Assembly (NCBI GenBank): GCA_964452495.1
Contig: CAYVMC010000016.1
Span: 1 to 44,290 of the forward strand
Direction of reading: 5' to 3'
DNA from: CALUTH01 sp964452495
GTDB lineage: Bacteria; Cyanobacteriota; Vampirovibrionia; Gastranaerophilales; Gastranaerophilaceae
DNA length: 44,290 nt
Below, piece after piece: positions 8,314-17,275 of this stretch (position 1 is its first letter; the number at the start of each line of letters is the position of its first letter). A model generated the notes under the pieces. It saw nothing but the letters and a program-made list of their open reading frames with translations, was not told where the DNA came from and ran no database searches. The position numbers were made by a program, and so were the translations under genes.

Positions 8314-10809
8314 ATGCAGGTTGCAATAAGCTGGTTAGATGAATTTGTTGATTTAACGGATAAAACTCCGGAAGAAATTGCCCACGAACTTACTATGAGC
8401 GGGCTGGAAGTCGAAGAAATTGAAGAAGTCAAACCCAAATTTACAAATATTGTAACAGCAAGAATCGAAAAAATCGACCAGCACCCGAATGCCGACAAAC
8501 TGCACCTTGTAACAATAAACAACGGCTCAGGTCTAAAAACTGTAGTATGCGGCGCCCAAAATATCGCTGAAGGGCAAATTATACCTTATGCTTCAGTAGG
8601 AAGCAACGTCCTTAACCGCAAAACTGGTGAACAATTTACCCTTACTCCTGCCGTTATAAGAGGTGTAGAATCTCAAGGAATGCTTTGTTCTGCGGATGAA
8701 CTTGGAGTTGATGACAGAAACTATCAGGAAGAAGACGGAATTTTAATTCTCAACAAAATTTTTCCGGACGTAAAGATTGGTCAAGATGTGGAAAAAGTTT
8801 TAGGCTTTAACAACGATGTTATACTCCATGTTGCTCCAACTGCAAACCGTGGGGATGAAATGTCTGTAATTGGTATTGCAAGAGAGCTTTGCGCACTTTT
8901 CGATAAACAATTAAAACAAAACTATGTTAAGGTAAACGAAAATGTTCCTCATCAAGGGTTTGAAGTGGAAATAATTGATAAAGAACCCTGCAAATATTAT
9001 TCAATTGCCGTATTAAAAGATATAAAAATTAAACCATCACCGGACTGGATGCAGCAAAGACTGCTTACATCGGGTATCAGGGCAATAAATAACGTTGTAG
9101 ATATTACAAATTATGTCCTCTTAGAATACGGTACACCACTGCATGCGTTTGATTATGACAAACTTAATGGTTACTTATCCGTAAGGTATGCAAAAGCTGG
9201 AGAAAAGCTGGTTACGCTGGATGAAATTGAACGTGACTTAACTCCGGACTCCGTTGTAATAGCGACTAAAGAAGAAGCTGTATGTCTTGGAGGTGTTTTT
9301 GGCGGTGCAAACTCCGAAATTGACAGTAACTCTAAAAATTTGGCACTTGAAGCTGCTTACTTCACTCCTGCAACAAACAGAAAGAGTGCAAGAAGCGTAG
9401 GTTACCGTTCAGAAGCCTGCGCACGGTTTGAGCGCGGAGTCGACCCAACAGCTATTAAATCAGGTCTCCAGAGAGCAATTGATTTACTCACTGAATATGC
9501 AGATGCAAAACTTGAATGCATCGTGTCTGATGGAAATGCTGATTATGACCCCATAAATATTACATTAAGATTCAGTGAAATAAAAAGAATACTCGGATGT
9601 GAAATAGAACATGAAAAATGTATAAATATTCTTGAACGATTAGGATTTAAGCTCCTCGGGAAAAATGATGCTGCAGCAAAATTTGAAGTTCCATCTTTCA
9701 GAGCGGAAGATATTACAAGGGAAATAGATTTGATTGAAGAAATTTCCCGTATTAACGGATATGACAAAATCACACCAACGCTTCCGGCAAAATCTGCAAC
9801 TCCAGTAATTTCCACCGAAGAAAAAATAATAAAAAAAGTTCGTACAATAATGTCAGCATCAGGGTTCGATGAGATTGTAACAACTTCTCTGATTGGAGAA
9901 CCTTTATTAAATCAATTTGGAATAAAATTTGACAGAGAAAATGCTGTTTATGTAGAAAATCCGCAAAGCGAAGACTACACAATGCTCAGACAAACACTTG
10001 CAGCAAATATGCTTAACTGTCTCAAATATAACTGGGATAACGGACAGAAAACTCTCTGGTTTTATGAATTGGGTAAAACCTATATAAAAACAGGTGCTGC
10101 AGATAATAAAAATGCCGGAGTAGAAGAAAAACAAGTTCTTTCCGGAATTATGTGCGGAAATAAGGAAAACAGAAAATGGAATTCCAACACATCTAAAATA
10201 AACCTTAATATAGATTTTTATTCAATAAAGGGAATTGTAGACAAGGTATTATCAGAACTTAACCTTGATAAACGTGTTAAATGCCAGATGCTTGCAGAAT
10301 CGCCACTTGTAAATACACACTCTACTCTCCACCCTTACAAAACTGCGGTTTTAACCCTGCTTGGCAAGCAGCCGCAAATAATTGGATACTACGGTGAAGT
10401 TCATCCTGAGCTTATCAATAAACTCAAAATTAATCAACCGGCATTTATCTTCAAGCTTGATTTAGATGCACTCGTTGCAGCTGTTAATGAAACAGTCGTG
10501 AGATATAAGAAGCTTTCACAGTTCCCAGAAGTACAAAGAGATCTTGCAGTTATTATTCCTGATACTTATCCTTGGACAGAACTTGAAAAACTTGTGAAAA
10601 AAGGTGTTGCAAATAACCTGTTTAACGGATGCGAAATTTTTGACATATATCAAGGAGAACACGTAAATGAGGGCTTTAAAAGCGTTGCTTTCCGTGTTAA
10701 AATGCAGGATGCAGCTGCAACATTAACCGATGAAGTTATTGAACAACAGATGGCAAATATTCGTTCGGTTATCAAGAAAAATATTTCTGAAGCAAGCTTT
10801 AGGGAATAA
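8314..10809 (+). CDS. pheT: Phenylalanyl-tRNA synthetase beta subunit
   Basis: Large subunit of the alpha2-beta2 PheRS, 831 codons. Domains in order: EMAP/OB-type tRNA-binding domain (about 40-150, VVCGAQNIAEGQ), B3/B4 editing domain (about 210-370), B5 domain (about 405-480), core catalytic-like region, and C-terminal FDX-ACB anticodon-binding domain from about 731 (FPEVQRDLAVII). The start is preceded by GAGAGG. The catalytic alpha subunit gene pheS, usually immediately upstream, is not in the window, so the subunits are encoded apart. The following exported protein gene starts 2 nt after the stop and is probably co-transcribed. Confidence 0.97.
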   Translation: MQVAISWLDEFVDLTDKTPEEIAHELTMSGLEVEEIEEVKPKFTNIVTARIEKIDQHPNADKLHLVTINNGSGLKTVVCGAQNIAEGQIIPYASVGSNVLNRKTGEQFTLTPAVIRGVESQGMLCSADELGVDDRNYQEEDGILILNKIFPDVKIGQDVEKVLGFNNDVILHVAPTANRGDEMSVIGIARELCALFDKQLKQNYVKVNENVPHQGFEVEIIDKEPCKYYSIAVLKDIKIKPSPDWMQQRLLTSGIRAINNVVDITNYVLLEYGTPLHAFDYDKLNGYLSVRYAKAGEKLVTLDEIERDLTPDSVVIATKEEAVCLGGVFGGANSEIDSNSKNLALEAAYFTPATNRKSARSVGYRSEACARFERGVDPTAIKSGLQRAIDLLTEYADAKLECIVSDGNADYDPINITLRFSEIKRILGCEIEHEKCINILERLGFKLLGKNDAAAKFEVPSFRAEDITREIDLIEEISRINGYDKITPTLPAKSATPVISTEEKIIKKVRTIMSASGFDEIVTTSLIGEPLLNQFGIKFDRENAVYVENPQSEDYTMLRQTLAANMLNCLKYNWDNGQKTLWFYELGKTYIKTGAADNKNAGVEEKQVLSGIMCGNKENRKWNSNTSKINLNIDFYSIKGIVDKVLSELNLDKRVKCQMLAESPLVNTHSTLHPYKTAVLTLLGKQPQIIGYYGEVHPELINKLKINQPAFIFKLDLDALVAAVNETVVRYKKLSQFPEVQRDLAVIIPDTYPWTELEKLVKKGVANNLFNGCEIFDIYQGEHVNEGFKSVAFRVKMQDAAATLTDEVIEQQMANIRSVIKKNISEASFRE

Positions 10810-10811
10810 TT

Positions 10812-11438
10812 ATGAAGAAAAAACTACTCGCTCTTATAATGTTTACACTGACAGCATTGGTGGTCAGGGCAAATTATATGCCGTTTTATTCAGATGCTAT
10901 TCCCAATACAGCTCTCGGAGTTTACCAGACTGTAGGAGAAGTTAAAGTATATGATTCTCCGCAGGATAATGCAAAGGAAAAGTTCTATCTAAAAATAGAT
11001 TATAATCAAGCCATGCCCGATGGTGTATTTGCCGCTTATGTTCCAGAAAAACAGTTATCATTTCTTTATGTAACAGATGTAGATGAAGGGTGGGTAGAAG
11101 TTATTTATGACAAGAACAATAACCTTAGAGGCTGGGTTAAACTATCAGATACGTTCTTGTTCAATTCCTGGATGACATTTTACAATCTATACGGAAGAAA
11201 ATATGGTCTTAAGTTAATGAAAGACCTGCCGTCCGATTATAAAGTCCTAAAAGCTGCACCAGAGGATAATGCACAGGTGGTTTCACGTATAAATTACCCT
11301 ACAAAGATTAACCTCACAGCACTACGCGGTAACTGGGCATTGGTTTCAGTACTCGACATGGACAAGACTCCAAAAACCGGATATCTGAAATGGCGCAGTG
11401 CAAACGGTGAAATTTACGCATTTCCCGAAATAAAATAG
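10812..11438 (+). CDS. Exported protein with SH3-like domains, function unknown
   Basis: 208 residues beginning with a signal peptide (MKKKLLALIMFTLTALVVRA, cleavage likely before NY). The mature part contains two stretches like bacterial SH3 domains: GEVKVYDSPQDNA through GWVEVIYDKNNNLRGWVKL (about 40-120), and a second from about 140 (YKVLKAAPEDNAQVV) to 195, ending TGYLKWRSANGEIY. Such modules often bind cell-wall peptides. No catalytic domain is present. The start follows the pheT stop after 2 nt, suggesting translational coupling. No functional link to PheRS is apparent. The exact role is not recognised. Confidence 0.7.
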   Translation: MKKKLLALIMFTLTALVVRANYMPFYSDAIPNTALGVYQTVGEVKVYDSPQDNAKEKFYLKIDYNQAMPDGVFAAYVPEKQLSFLYVTDVDEGWVEVIYDKNNNLRGWVKLSDTFLFNSWMTFYNLYGRKYGLKLMKDLPSDYKVLKAAPEDNAQVVSRINYPTKINLTALRGNWALVSVLDMDKTPKTGYLKWRSANGEIYAFPEIK

Positions 11439-11548
11439 TTTTCTGTTTCAGCATAATTATTTATTTTATCAACTATCAGGAGATAGATAATTAGTATTTT
11501 CAGCATTTCTATGTATTATTTTTAGTATCAATAAAACAACTCTGCATT

Positions 11549-11568
11549 TTTGTAAACATTTGTAAATA
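11549..11568 (+). promoter_or_regulatory. TTTGTAAA direct repeat upstream of the small gene
   Basis: TTTGTAAACA followed directly by TTTGTAAATA, a 10-bp period, about 85 nt before the start at 11653. A nearly identical pair lies at 24238-24257. Head-to-tail half-sites one helical turn apart are typical of OmpR/PhoB-family response regulators. The regulator is not identified. The rest of the 11439-11652 spacer shows no gene. Confidence 0.35.
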
Positions 11569-11652
11569 ATTGCATAAAAATCCTAAAGTTTTTCAAAAAA
11601 ATGCCGTTATTTATATTACTAAATAACTCTTATGAATAGGAAAGGATATGAT

Positions 11653-11811
11653 ATGCAGATTAATGATCAAGCACTTATGAGTATTGTCGATTTAGCAAAG
11701 GAGAACAAAGAAGTGAGCGTAACTAACAACAATTTGGGATGTGAATTAGATTTCTTTTTTAACAATGTTATGGATACTGTAGTAGAATTTTTCGAAATCG
11801 AAAAAGTATGA
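11653..11811 (+). CDS. Small protein of 52 residues, unknown
   Basis: A short frame with a good ribosome-binding site (AGGAAAGGA about 7 nt before ATG) and a terminator 90 nt downstream. The product starts MQINDQALMSIVDLAK, has an Asn/Thr middle, and an acidic, Phe-rich second half (DFFFNNVMDTVVEFFEIEKV) that could form an amphipathic helix. No signal peptide or known domain. A second ATG 5 nt upstream is out of frame. Upstream lies a 10-bp-period direct repeat TTTGTAAACA/TTTGTAAATA at 11549-11568. No relative is recognised. Confidence 0.55.
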   Translation: MQINDQALMSIVDLAKENKEVSVTNNNLGCELDFFFNNVMDTVVEFFEIEKV

Positions 11812-11898
11812 TCTTACTTCCTCCTATGTTATTAAAACAAATGTGTTAAACAAAATTTACTTACCCCCTAATACGAAATATTCTTAATTATTTACCCC

Positions 11899-11924
11899 GG
11901 ATCGGAATTTAACCGATCCTTTTT
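11899..11924 (+). terminator. Intrinsic terminator after the small gene
   Basis: GGATCGG-AATTTAA-CCGATCC (11899-11919) followed by TTTTTATTT. It sits immediately before the alr stop on the other strand and may also act weakly there. Confidence 0.8.
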
Positions 11925-11928
11925 ATTT

Positions 11929-13044
11929 CTATCTTACATACACCCGCGGCAGGCGGACTTTTAACCGGCAGGTTAATTCATAATTTATAGTATTAAGGAT
12001 TTTTGCCCAATTATCAATAATCAAATCATCATTCAGAAGTTCTAAAATATCACCAGTTTTCGCTTCAACACCGGTAATATCAAACATCATCTGATCCATT
12101 GTAATATTACCAACCTGTTTAACTTTATGACCGTTCAAAGAGCCATATATTTTATTACTCAACCCTCTGGATACACCATCTGCATACCCTATTGGTATTG
12201 TAGCAATCTTTGTATCTTTATCAGCAATATAAGTATAGCCGTAACTGACACCTTCACCCGCTTTTATATTATGTATATTTGTTATTCTGCCTTTTAGCCC
12301 CATAACGGGTTTTAATCCTTCTATTTTTTTAGCAGAAGGCGCAAAATCAGGATATAGCCCGTATAGAGCAATACCTGCACGTACCATATTTGACTGCACA
12401 TTATAAGTCATTAATCCAGCTGTATTAAGGATATGTAGAACCAGCCCCTTTGTATCAACTTTAGAAACAACATTGTTCCAAATATCTATTTGTCTTTTTG
12501 TTCTCTCTTCCTCCTCCGCATTTGCAAGATGAGTAAAAATACCTTTCAAATCAACAGCTTCAGATGATTTCACACGATTGATATAATCCAAACAATGCTG
12601 TCCTGATATACCTATCCTATTCATGCCGGTATCAAGCTTAATATGTGCTTTTGTTTTAATTCCCAGCCTTGAATAAAGTTCTTCACAAGCGTTTAAGTGT
12701 TCATCAGTAAACAATGGAATTTGAATATCATTTTTAACAGCTGTTTCTATAGCCCAGACCGGAACCGAACCAAGAACAAGAATAGGAAGTTTAATTTTTG
12801 CCTTCCTTAAATCAATTCCTTCATCAACAGATGCAACTCCTAGCATATAAACACCCGATGCCGCAAGTATAGGCGCACACATAGTCGCCCCGTGTCCATA
12901 AGCATCCGCCTTTATTACTGCAAGTATTTTTTTATCCTCAGGCAGGCTGTTTTTTATAAGTTCAATATTATCGGCAAGTCTGCTTAAATTAACCTCTACC
13001 CACGCATCTCGATGTATATTTGCATTTGATTCCCTTATATCCAT
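11929..13044 (-). CDS. alr: Alanine racemase
   Basis: PLP enzyme interconverting L- and D-alanine for peptidoglycan. Counted from the ATG at 13044 the protein has 371 residues, normal for the family. The PLP lysine lies in AVIKADAYGHG (K45) and the second catalytic base in GVSYGYTY. An in-frame ATG at 13077 would add 11 residues (starting MLKIFFWYNP) unlike the family N-terminus. I prefer 13044 because the ATG lies exactly 6 nt after the extended -10 TGGTATAAT, predicting a leaderless transcript. It is a stand-alone gene, convergent with the small gene and divergent from ilvE. Confidence 0.95.
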   Translation of the reverse strand: MDIRESNANIHRDAWVEVNLSRLADNIELIKNSLPEDKKILAVIKADAYGHGATMCAPILAASGVYMLGVASVDEGIDLRKAKIKLPILVLGSVPVWAIETAVKNDIQIPLFTDEHLNACEELYSRLGIKTKAHIKLDTGMNRIGISGQHCLDYINRVKSSEAVDLKGIFTHLANAEEEERTKRQIDIWNNVVSKVDTKGLVLHILNTAGLMTYNVQSNMVRAGIALYGLYPDFAPSAKKIEGLKPVMGLKGRITNIHNIKAGEGVSYGYTYIADKDTKIATIPIGYADGVSRGLSNKIYGSLNGHKVKQVGNITMDQMMFDITGVEAKTGDILELLNDDLIIDNWAKILNTINYELTCRLKVRLPRVYVR

Positions 13045-13050
13045 AACCGG

Positions 13051-13059
13051 ATTATACCA
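13051..13059 (-). promoter_or_regulatory. Extended -10 of a probable leaderless alr promoter
   Basis: Minus strand TGG-TATAAT-CCGGTT-ATG. The TGn extension and six-base spacing favour transcription starting at the ATG of codon 12 of the longer frame, so they also bear on the choice of start. Confidence 0.55.
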
Positions 13060-13142
13060 GAAAAATATTTTTAACATAAAAAATATTTTGCCCTAAAAAG
13101 GCTGCATAATTTGTAAATGACAGAATCCATAAATTATTATCC

Positions 13143-13190
13143 CAACCTTTCTTAAAGTTTTAAGTCAAGGTTGATTTTTTATAGTATAAT
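13143..13190 (+). promoter_or_regulatory. Dyad and -10 box upstream of ilvE
   Basis: CAACCTT and AAGGTTG (13143-13149, 13167-13173) enclose a second dyad CTTAA/TTAAG (13151-13155, 13160-13164), followed by ATTTTTTATAG and the -10-like TATAAT at 13185-13190. The structure could be an operator over the -35 region or, if transcribed from further upstream, a terminator-like attenuator. No leader peptide or T-box-sized leader was found. Confidence 0.4.
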
Positions 13191-13214
13191 TTAATTAAAT
13201 TCAAGGAGGATATA

Positions 13215-14129
13215 ATGACAGAATACGTTTTTATGAATGGCAAGTATGTTAAAGCTGAGGAGGCAACAATTCCTGTAAGAACACACGCTTTCTTATACGG
13301 CACATCTGTTTTTGAAGGGATTAGAGCATACTACAACAAAGAAGAAGACCAGATGTACGCATTCAGGGTAAAAGAACATTATGAAAGAATGCTGCGAAGT
13401 GCACATATTATGTATATGGATTCTCCTTATACTCTTGAAGAATACTGTGATATTACAAAAGAATTATTGAAAAAGAATAATTATAAGCAAGATACCTACA
13501 TCAGACCTACACTCTACAAATCAGCAATAAAAGTAGGTCCTGGACTGTATGACAACCCTGATTCATTCTTAATCTTTACAACACCGTTTGGCAACTATTT
13601 CGGCAATGATGAAGGCTTAAAAATGTGTGTTTCAAGCTGGAGAAGAAACGGCGATAACGCAATTCCTCCTAGAGCTAAAGTAAGCGGTGCTTATGCTAAT
13701 GCTGCACTAATTAAAACTGATGCACACAATGCAGGCTTTGACGACGCATTTGTACTCTCAGACAGCGGTGATGTTACAGAAGGTTCTGCCATGAATATGT
13801 ACCTTGTTTCTAATGGGAAATTAATTACAACAAGTATAACCGAAGATATTCTTGAAGGAGTTACAAGAAATACTGTTAAGGAACTTGCAAAAGACCTTGG
13901 TATTGAAGTTGTTGAGAGAAAAATAAACAGAACAGAATTATACGTTGCAGATGAAATTTTCTGCTGCGGAACAGGCGCTCAAATCGTACATGTTGAGAGC
14001 GTTGACCACAGAAAAATCGGCACTGGTAAAATCGGAGAAATCACAAAACAAATTCAAACACTCTATTTTGAGGTTGTTAAAGGAAAAGTTCCTAAATACA
14101 AACACTGGTGTACACCAATATATGATTAA
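13215..14129 (+). CDS. ilvE: Branched-chain amino acid aminotransferase
   Basis: Class IV PLP aminotransferase carrying out the last step of Leu/Ile/Val synthesis (or the first of their breakdown), 304 residues as in the IlvE group. The PLP lysine is K155 in PPRAKVSGAYANA. Further family motifs are FEGIRAY near the N-terminus, FVLSDSGDVTEGSAMN, and the phosphate-binding EGVTRNTV. The start is preceded by a strong AAGGAGG. The gene overlaps mlaE by 8 nt, so the two are probably one operon with gatD. No other branched-chain biosynthesis genes are nearby. Confidence 0.95.
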   Translation: MTEYVFMNGKYVKAEEATIPVRTHAFLYGTSVFEGIRAYYNKEEDQMYAFRVKEHYERMLRSAHIMYMDSPYTLEEYCDITKELLKKNNYKQDTYIRPTLYKSAIKVGPGLYDNPDSFLIFTTPFGNYFGNDEGLKMCVSSWRRNGDNAIPPRAKVSGAYANAALIKTDAHNAGFDDAFVLSDSGDVTEGSAMNMYLVSNGKLITTSITEDILEGVTRNTVKELAKDLGIEVVERKINRTELYVADEIFCCGTGAQIVHVESVDHRKIGTGKIGEITKQIQTLYFEVVKGKVPKYKHWCTPIYD

Positions 14130-14853
14130 ATTCTTCGGGCAATGCGTTCAAAACTTAATAACATCAATTTGGTATATCTGTTCCGGCAGAATGCGTATTA
14201 AACATGCACTGGAACAGGCTGTTTCAATAAGCTGGAACTCATTGCCTATTATTCTTGCAGTTATAGCAATTATTTCCGCAGTAATCACTATACAAATTTC
14301 CAAGCAGTTCTTGATGACCGGAGCCGAAACTTATGTCGGCGGAACTCTTTTAATTGTACTTTTAAGAGAAATCGCTCCTGGATTTACGGCACTGGCAGTC
14401 GGTGCAAGAGCAGGAACAGCAATTTCGGCGGAAATTTCCAATATGCAGGTTACATCTCAAGTTGATGCAATTAAAACACTCAAAGTAGACCCTGTAGGTT
14501 ATTATTTTGCCCCAAGAATACTTGCGGCAGGAATTACGATACCGATGACTGTTATTATTGCGGAAGCTATCGGACTAATTGCCGGTATGGGAGTTGCAAA
14601 CATTGCTATAGACCTTCATCCTGCACGTTTTTGGGAATCCGTTAAATGGTGGCTTTCAACGAGAGATTTCTACATAAGTATTTTTAAAGGATTTATTTTT
14701 GGTATACTTGTCGCTCTTGTATGTGCAACTCAGGGGTACAATACAAAAGGCGGAGCCAAAGAAGTAGGGATTTCTACAACTCAGGCAGCTATTAAATCCA
14801 CCATTTATATGCTTATCGCTGATTTCTTAATTAACCTTATTTTCTATCTATAG
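14122..14853 (+). CDS. mlaE: MlaE/Ycf63-type ABC transporter permease
   Basis: Integral inner-membrane permease of the MlaE family (Ycf63 in plastids and cyanobacteria), which with an MlaF ATPase and MlaD partner moves phospholipids between membranes. The 243 residues carry about five hydrophobic segments and the family core LLREIAPGFTALAVGARAG followed by AISAEI and MQVTSQVDAI. The frame is open far upstream inside ilvE. The ATG at 14122 overlaps the ilvE stop by 8 nt and yields the normal length, so it is preferred. No ribosome-binding site is visible, consistent with translational coupling. MlaF and MlaD genes are not in the window. Confidence 0.92.
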   Translation: MIKFFGQCVQNLITSIWYICSGRMRIKHALEQAVSISWNSLPIILAVIAIISAVITIQISKQFLMTGAETYVGGTLLIVLLREIAPGFTALAVGARAGTAISAEISNMQVTSQVDAIKTLKVDPVGYYFAPRILAAGITIPMTVIIAEAIGLIAGMGVANIAIDLHPARFWESVKWWLSTRDFYISIFKGFIFGILVALVCATQGYNTKGGAKEVGISTTQAAIKSTIYMLIADFLINLIFYL

Positions 14854-14861
14854 AGGAGTGT

Positions 14862-15587
14862 ATGGAAACAAGAAAAATTAAACTCGGACACCTTTATCCG
14901 CGGCAATTAAATCTTTACGGCGACATCGGGAATATTATTGCCTTAAAAAAACGATGCGAGTGGCGGCAAATAGAGATTGAAATTGATAACATTAACCTTG
15001 GTGACAAAATCATCAGCCACGACATTTACTTTATAGGCGGAGGACAAGATAGACAACAAGTTGAAGTTGCTTATGAACTTCAAAAACATAAAGAATTTTT
15101 GACAGAAGAAATGAATAATAACTGTGTTTTTTTAGGAATATGCGGCGGGTATCAGTTATTCGGAGAATATTATCAGCCTCACAATGCTGACCGGCTCCCC
15201 GGAATTTCTCTGCTCGATGCTTACACTGTTGCCGGAAACAAAAGATTTATTGGTAATGTTACTGCAAAAACTGAAATTGTAACCCCCAATACCCTTGTAG
15301 GCTTTGAAAACCACAGCGGGCTAACCTACTTAAGAGGAGAAACAAAACCCCTTGCAACAGTAGTCACTGGTTATGGTAACAATGGAAAAGATAAAACAGA
15401 AGGCGGAAGATATAAAAATGTTTTCGGTACATATCTGCACGGTTCTTTCCTGCCTAAAAATCCGCATTTTGCAGATTATTTAATAAAACTTGCACTTGAA
15501 AAGAAATACGGAGAAACAGAACTTATCCCGCTTGATGACAAAATTGAATTTGATGCACACACAAAAGCTGTTGGAAGAATTTATTAA
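14862..15587 (+). CDS. gatD: Glutamine amidotransferase GatD-like (lipid II isoglutaminyl synthase subunit)
   Basis: Class I glutaminase domain of the CobB/CobQ-like group. The nucleophile is C94 in FLGICGGYQLFG and the catalytic His is H193 in GTYLHGSFLPKNP. At 241 residues it matches GatD, which releases ammonia from Gln so that MurT can amidate D-Glu of lipid II. No other domain is fused, which argues against CobB/CobQ. The start is supported by GAGGAG 7 nt upstream, 8 nt after mlaE. The usual partner murT is not adjacent or elsewhere in the window, so either it lies elsewhere or the role differs. Confidence 0.85.
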   Translation: METRKIKLGHLYPRQLNLYGDIGNIIALKKRCEWRQIEIEIDNINLGDKIISHDIYFIGGGQDRQQVEVAYELQKHKEFLTEEMNNNCVFLGICGGYQLFGEYYQPHNADRLPGISLLDAYTVAGNKRFIGNVTAKTEIVTPNTLVGFENHSGLTYLRGETKPLATVVTGYGNNGKDKTEGGRYKNVFGTYLHGSFLPKNPHFADYLIKLALEKKYGETELIPLDDKIEFDAHTKAVGRIY

Positions 15588-15730
15588 TTTTAAACCGTCA
15601 ATAAATGAAAAACACGCAAACTGCTATTCTTCAGGTGTTTTAGAATATACACCATAACTAAACACACAGACAATCACCAGATAAATAACGGGGAAAATTA
15701 TACCCCCGATAGCTCCACGACAACCTATTT

Positions 15731-17074
15731 TTAGCCCTTTGCCCCTTTGCCATCCTTGGCTCTTTCCCGAACAGAAATTCTTACAGGTGTACCTGTAAAT
15801 CCGAAAGCTTCACGAAGTTTATTTTCAAGATAACGTTTATAATGGTCTTTTAAAAGGTCACCGTTATTGGTAAATAATACAAATACCGGAGGCTGTACAG
15901 AAACCTGTGTTGTGTACAAAATCTTTAAACGTTTGTTCTTAACCGTTTGAGGTGGATTTAATGCATAAGCTTCATTTATTATTTTATTTAAAAGTCCCGT
16001 TGCCACACGTTTTGTACATTCAGAGTAAACCTCTTTTGTCTTTTCAAAAATTTGTGTAAGCCGTTGACCGGTAACCGCACTTATGTAAATCCGTGGAACA
16101 TAAGCCAGAAAAGGGATATCGTTAGAAATTTTTTGTTCAAACTTATTAATCGTATTAGATTTTTTATCCTCAACCAAATCCCATTTATTTATTGCAACAA
16201 TCATACCTTTACCAGCTTCCGTAATTACAGATGCGATTTTCTTATCCTGATCTGAAATTCCTTCAAGTGCATCTATGACAAGTAGAGCAACATCACACTC
16301 TCTTATGGAACGGATTGCACGGTCTACCGCAAATTTCTCAACCCCCCAATCTACTTTTGATTTTTTTCTAATACCTGCGGTATCAATAATAGTAAATTCG
16401 GTATCATTATAAGTAATTTTACTGTCTATACTGTCACGGGTAGTTCCTGATACATCAGAAACAATAACACGCTTTTCACCGAGCAGAGAATTTACAATTG
16501 AAGATTTTCCAGCATTCGGACGCCCGACTATTGCAATTTTTATTGTGTTTTCAGCCTCGTAGTTTTCATCTGTTTCAAACCCTTCAGTAACCATATCAAG
16601 CAAATCACCTACCCCGCCGGAACCATGCAGCGCAGATACCGGAACAGGTTCTCCAATCGAAAGTGCATAAAACTCTGAAGCATTTGCAAAATGCGAGGGC
16701 GAATCAGTCTTATTAACAGCCAGAAAAACCGGTTTTTTAGAACGTCTTAAAATATTTGCAATATCCTCATCAACCGGTGTAATACCTTCCATCCCATCAA
16801 CAATAAAAATAATCCTGTCAGCTTCATCACACGCAATTCGTGCCTGATCAAAGATTGAAAGCATAATTTCGTCTTCATCTCCGGGAACAATACCACCTGT
16901 ATCTATTACTGTAAAAGGCTTGTGCTGCCACTCACAATCGAAATAAATTCTGTCACGTGTAACCCCCGGTAAGTCGTCAACAATAGAACGCCTTTGTCCG
17001 ACAAGGCGGTTTACAAAGGTGGATTTGCCCACATTAGGACGTCCTACGACTGCTACAGTTGGTTTTCGTTTCAT
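15731..17074 (-). CDS. der: GTPase Der (EngA)
   Basis: Double-GTPase factor for 50S ribosome assembly, 447 residues. The first G1 motif is GRPNVGKSTF (residues 10-19) with DTGG at G3. The second G1 is GRPNAGKSSI near 183 with DTAG and NKWD. A C-terminal KH-like domain spans about 355-435. The ATG at 17074 lies 6 nt after TACAAT on the minus strand with a TGG extension, so its mRNA may be leaderless. It is convergent with gatD; the 143-nt gap between them has no strong terminator. It is divergent from radA. Confidence 0.97.
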   Translation of the reverse strand: MKRKPTVAVVGRPNVGKSTFVNRLVGQRRSIVDDLPGVTRDRIYFDCEWQHKPFTVIDTGGIVPGDEDEIMLSIFDQARIACDEADRIIFIVDGMEGITPVDEDIANILRRSKKPVFLAVNKTDSPSHFANASEFYALSIGEPVPVSALHGSGGVGDLLDMVTEGFETDENYEAENTIKIAIVGRPNAGKSSIVNSLLGEKRVIVSDVSGTTRDSIDSKITYNDTEFTIIDTAGIRKKSKVDWGVEKFAVDRAIRSIRECDVALLVIDALEGISDQDKKIASVITEAGKGMIVAINKWDLVEDKKSNTINKFEQKISNDIPFLAYVPRIYISAVTGQRLTQIFEKTKEVYSECTKRVATGLLNKIINEAYALNPPQTVKNKRLKILYTTQVSVQPPVFVLFTNNGDLLKDHYKRYLENKLREAFGFTGTPVRISVRERAKDGKGAKG

Positions 17075-17080
17075 AAGTTA

Positions 17081-17089
17081 ATTGTACCA
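17081..17089 (-). promoter_or_regulatory. Extended -10 of a probable leaderless der promoter
   Basis: Minus strand TGG-TACAAT-TAACTT-ATG, with TTGTAT as a possible -35 sixteen bases upstream of the -10. Confidence 0.5.
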
Positions 17090-17263
17090 TGGAGAGTTCT
17101 AAATACAAATACAGGTGAATATTGAGTAATAATATGCCGCTTCCGAAAATCCGGCGAGCTTTAACCCGTTCAGAGTTAAAGTATTACACACCCGCACGGC
17201 ACAAAAAAATACCGGAGTAAAATTGACAATACAAAAAAGTTTTTAGTTTCCCGCATTTTGTAT

Positions 17264-17269
17264 TAAAAT
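17264..17269 (+). promoter_or_regulatory. -10 box of a probable leaderless radA promoter
   Basis: TAAAAT-TGAACT-ATG, with no ribosome-binding sequence between. A perfect TTGACA at 17223-17228 is too far upstream (35 nt) to pair with this box. Confidence 0.45.
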
Positions 17270-17275
17270 TGAACT

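Noticed and set aside
13945..14121. N-terminal extension of the MlaE frame into ilvE
   Set aside because: The extension is the out-of-frame shadow of ilvE and is polar; the ATG at 14122 gives the normal permease length.
15624..15745. Minus-strand open stretch after der encoding a hydrophobic peptide ending YSKTPEE
   Set aside because: It looks like a membrane helix, but it has no ATG, GTG or TTG start with a ribosome-binding site, so I do not list it as a gene.
17223..17228. Perfect TTGACA upstream of radA
   Set aside because: No -10 box lies 16-18 nt downstream; the nearest box is 35 nt away.
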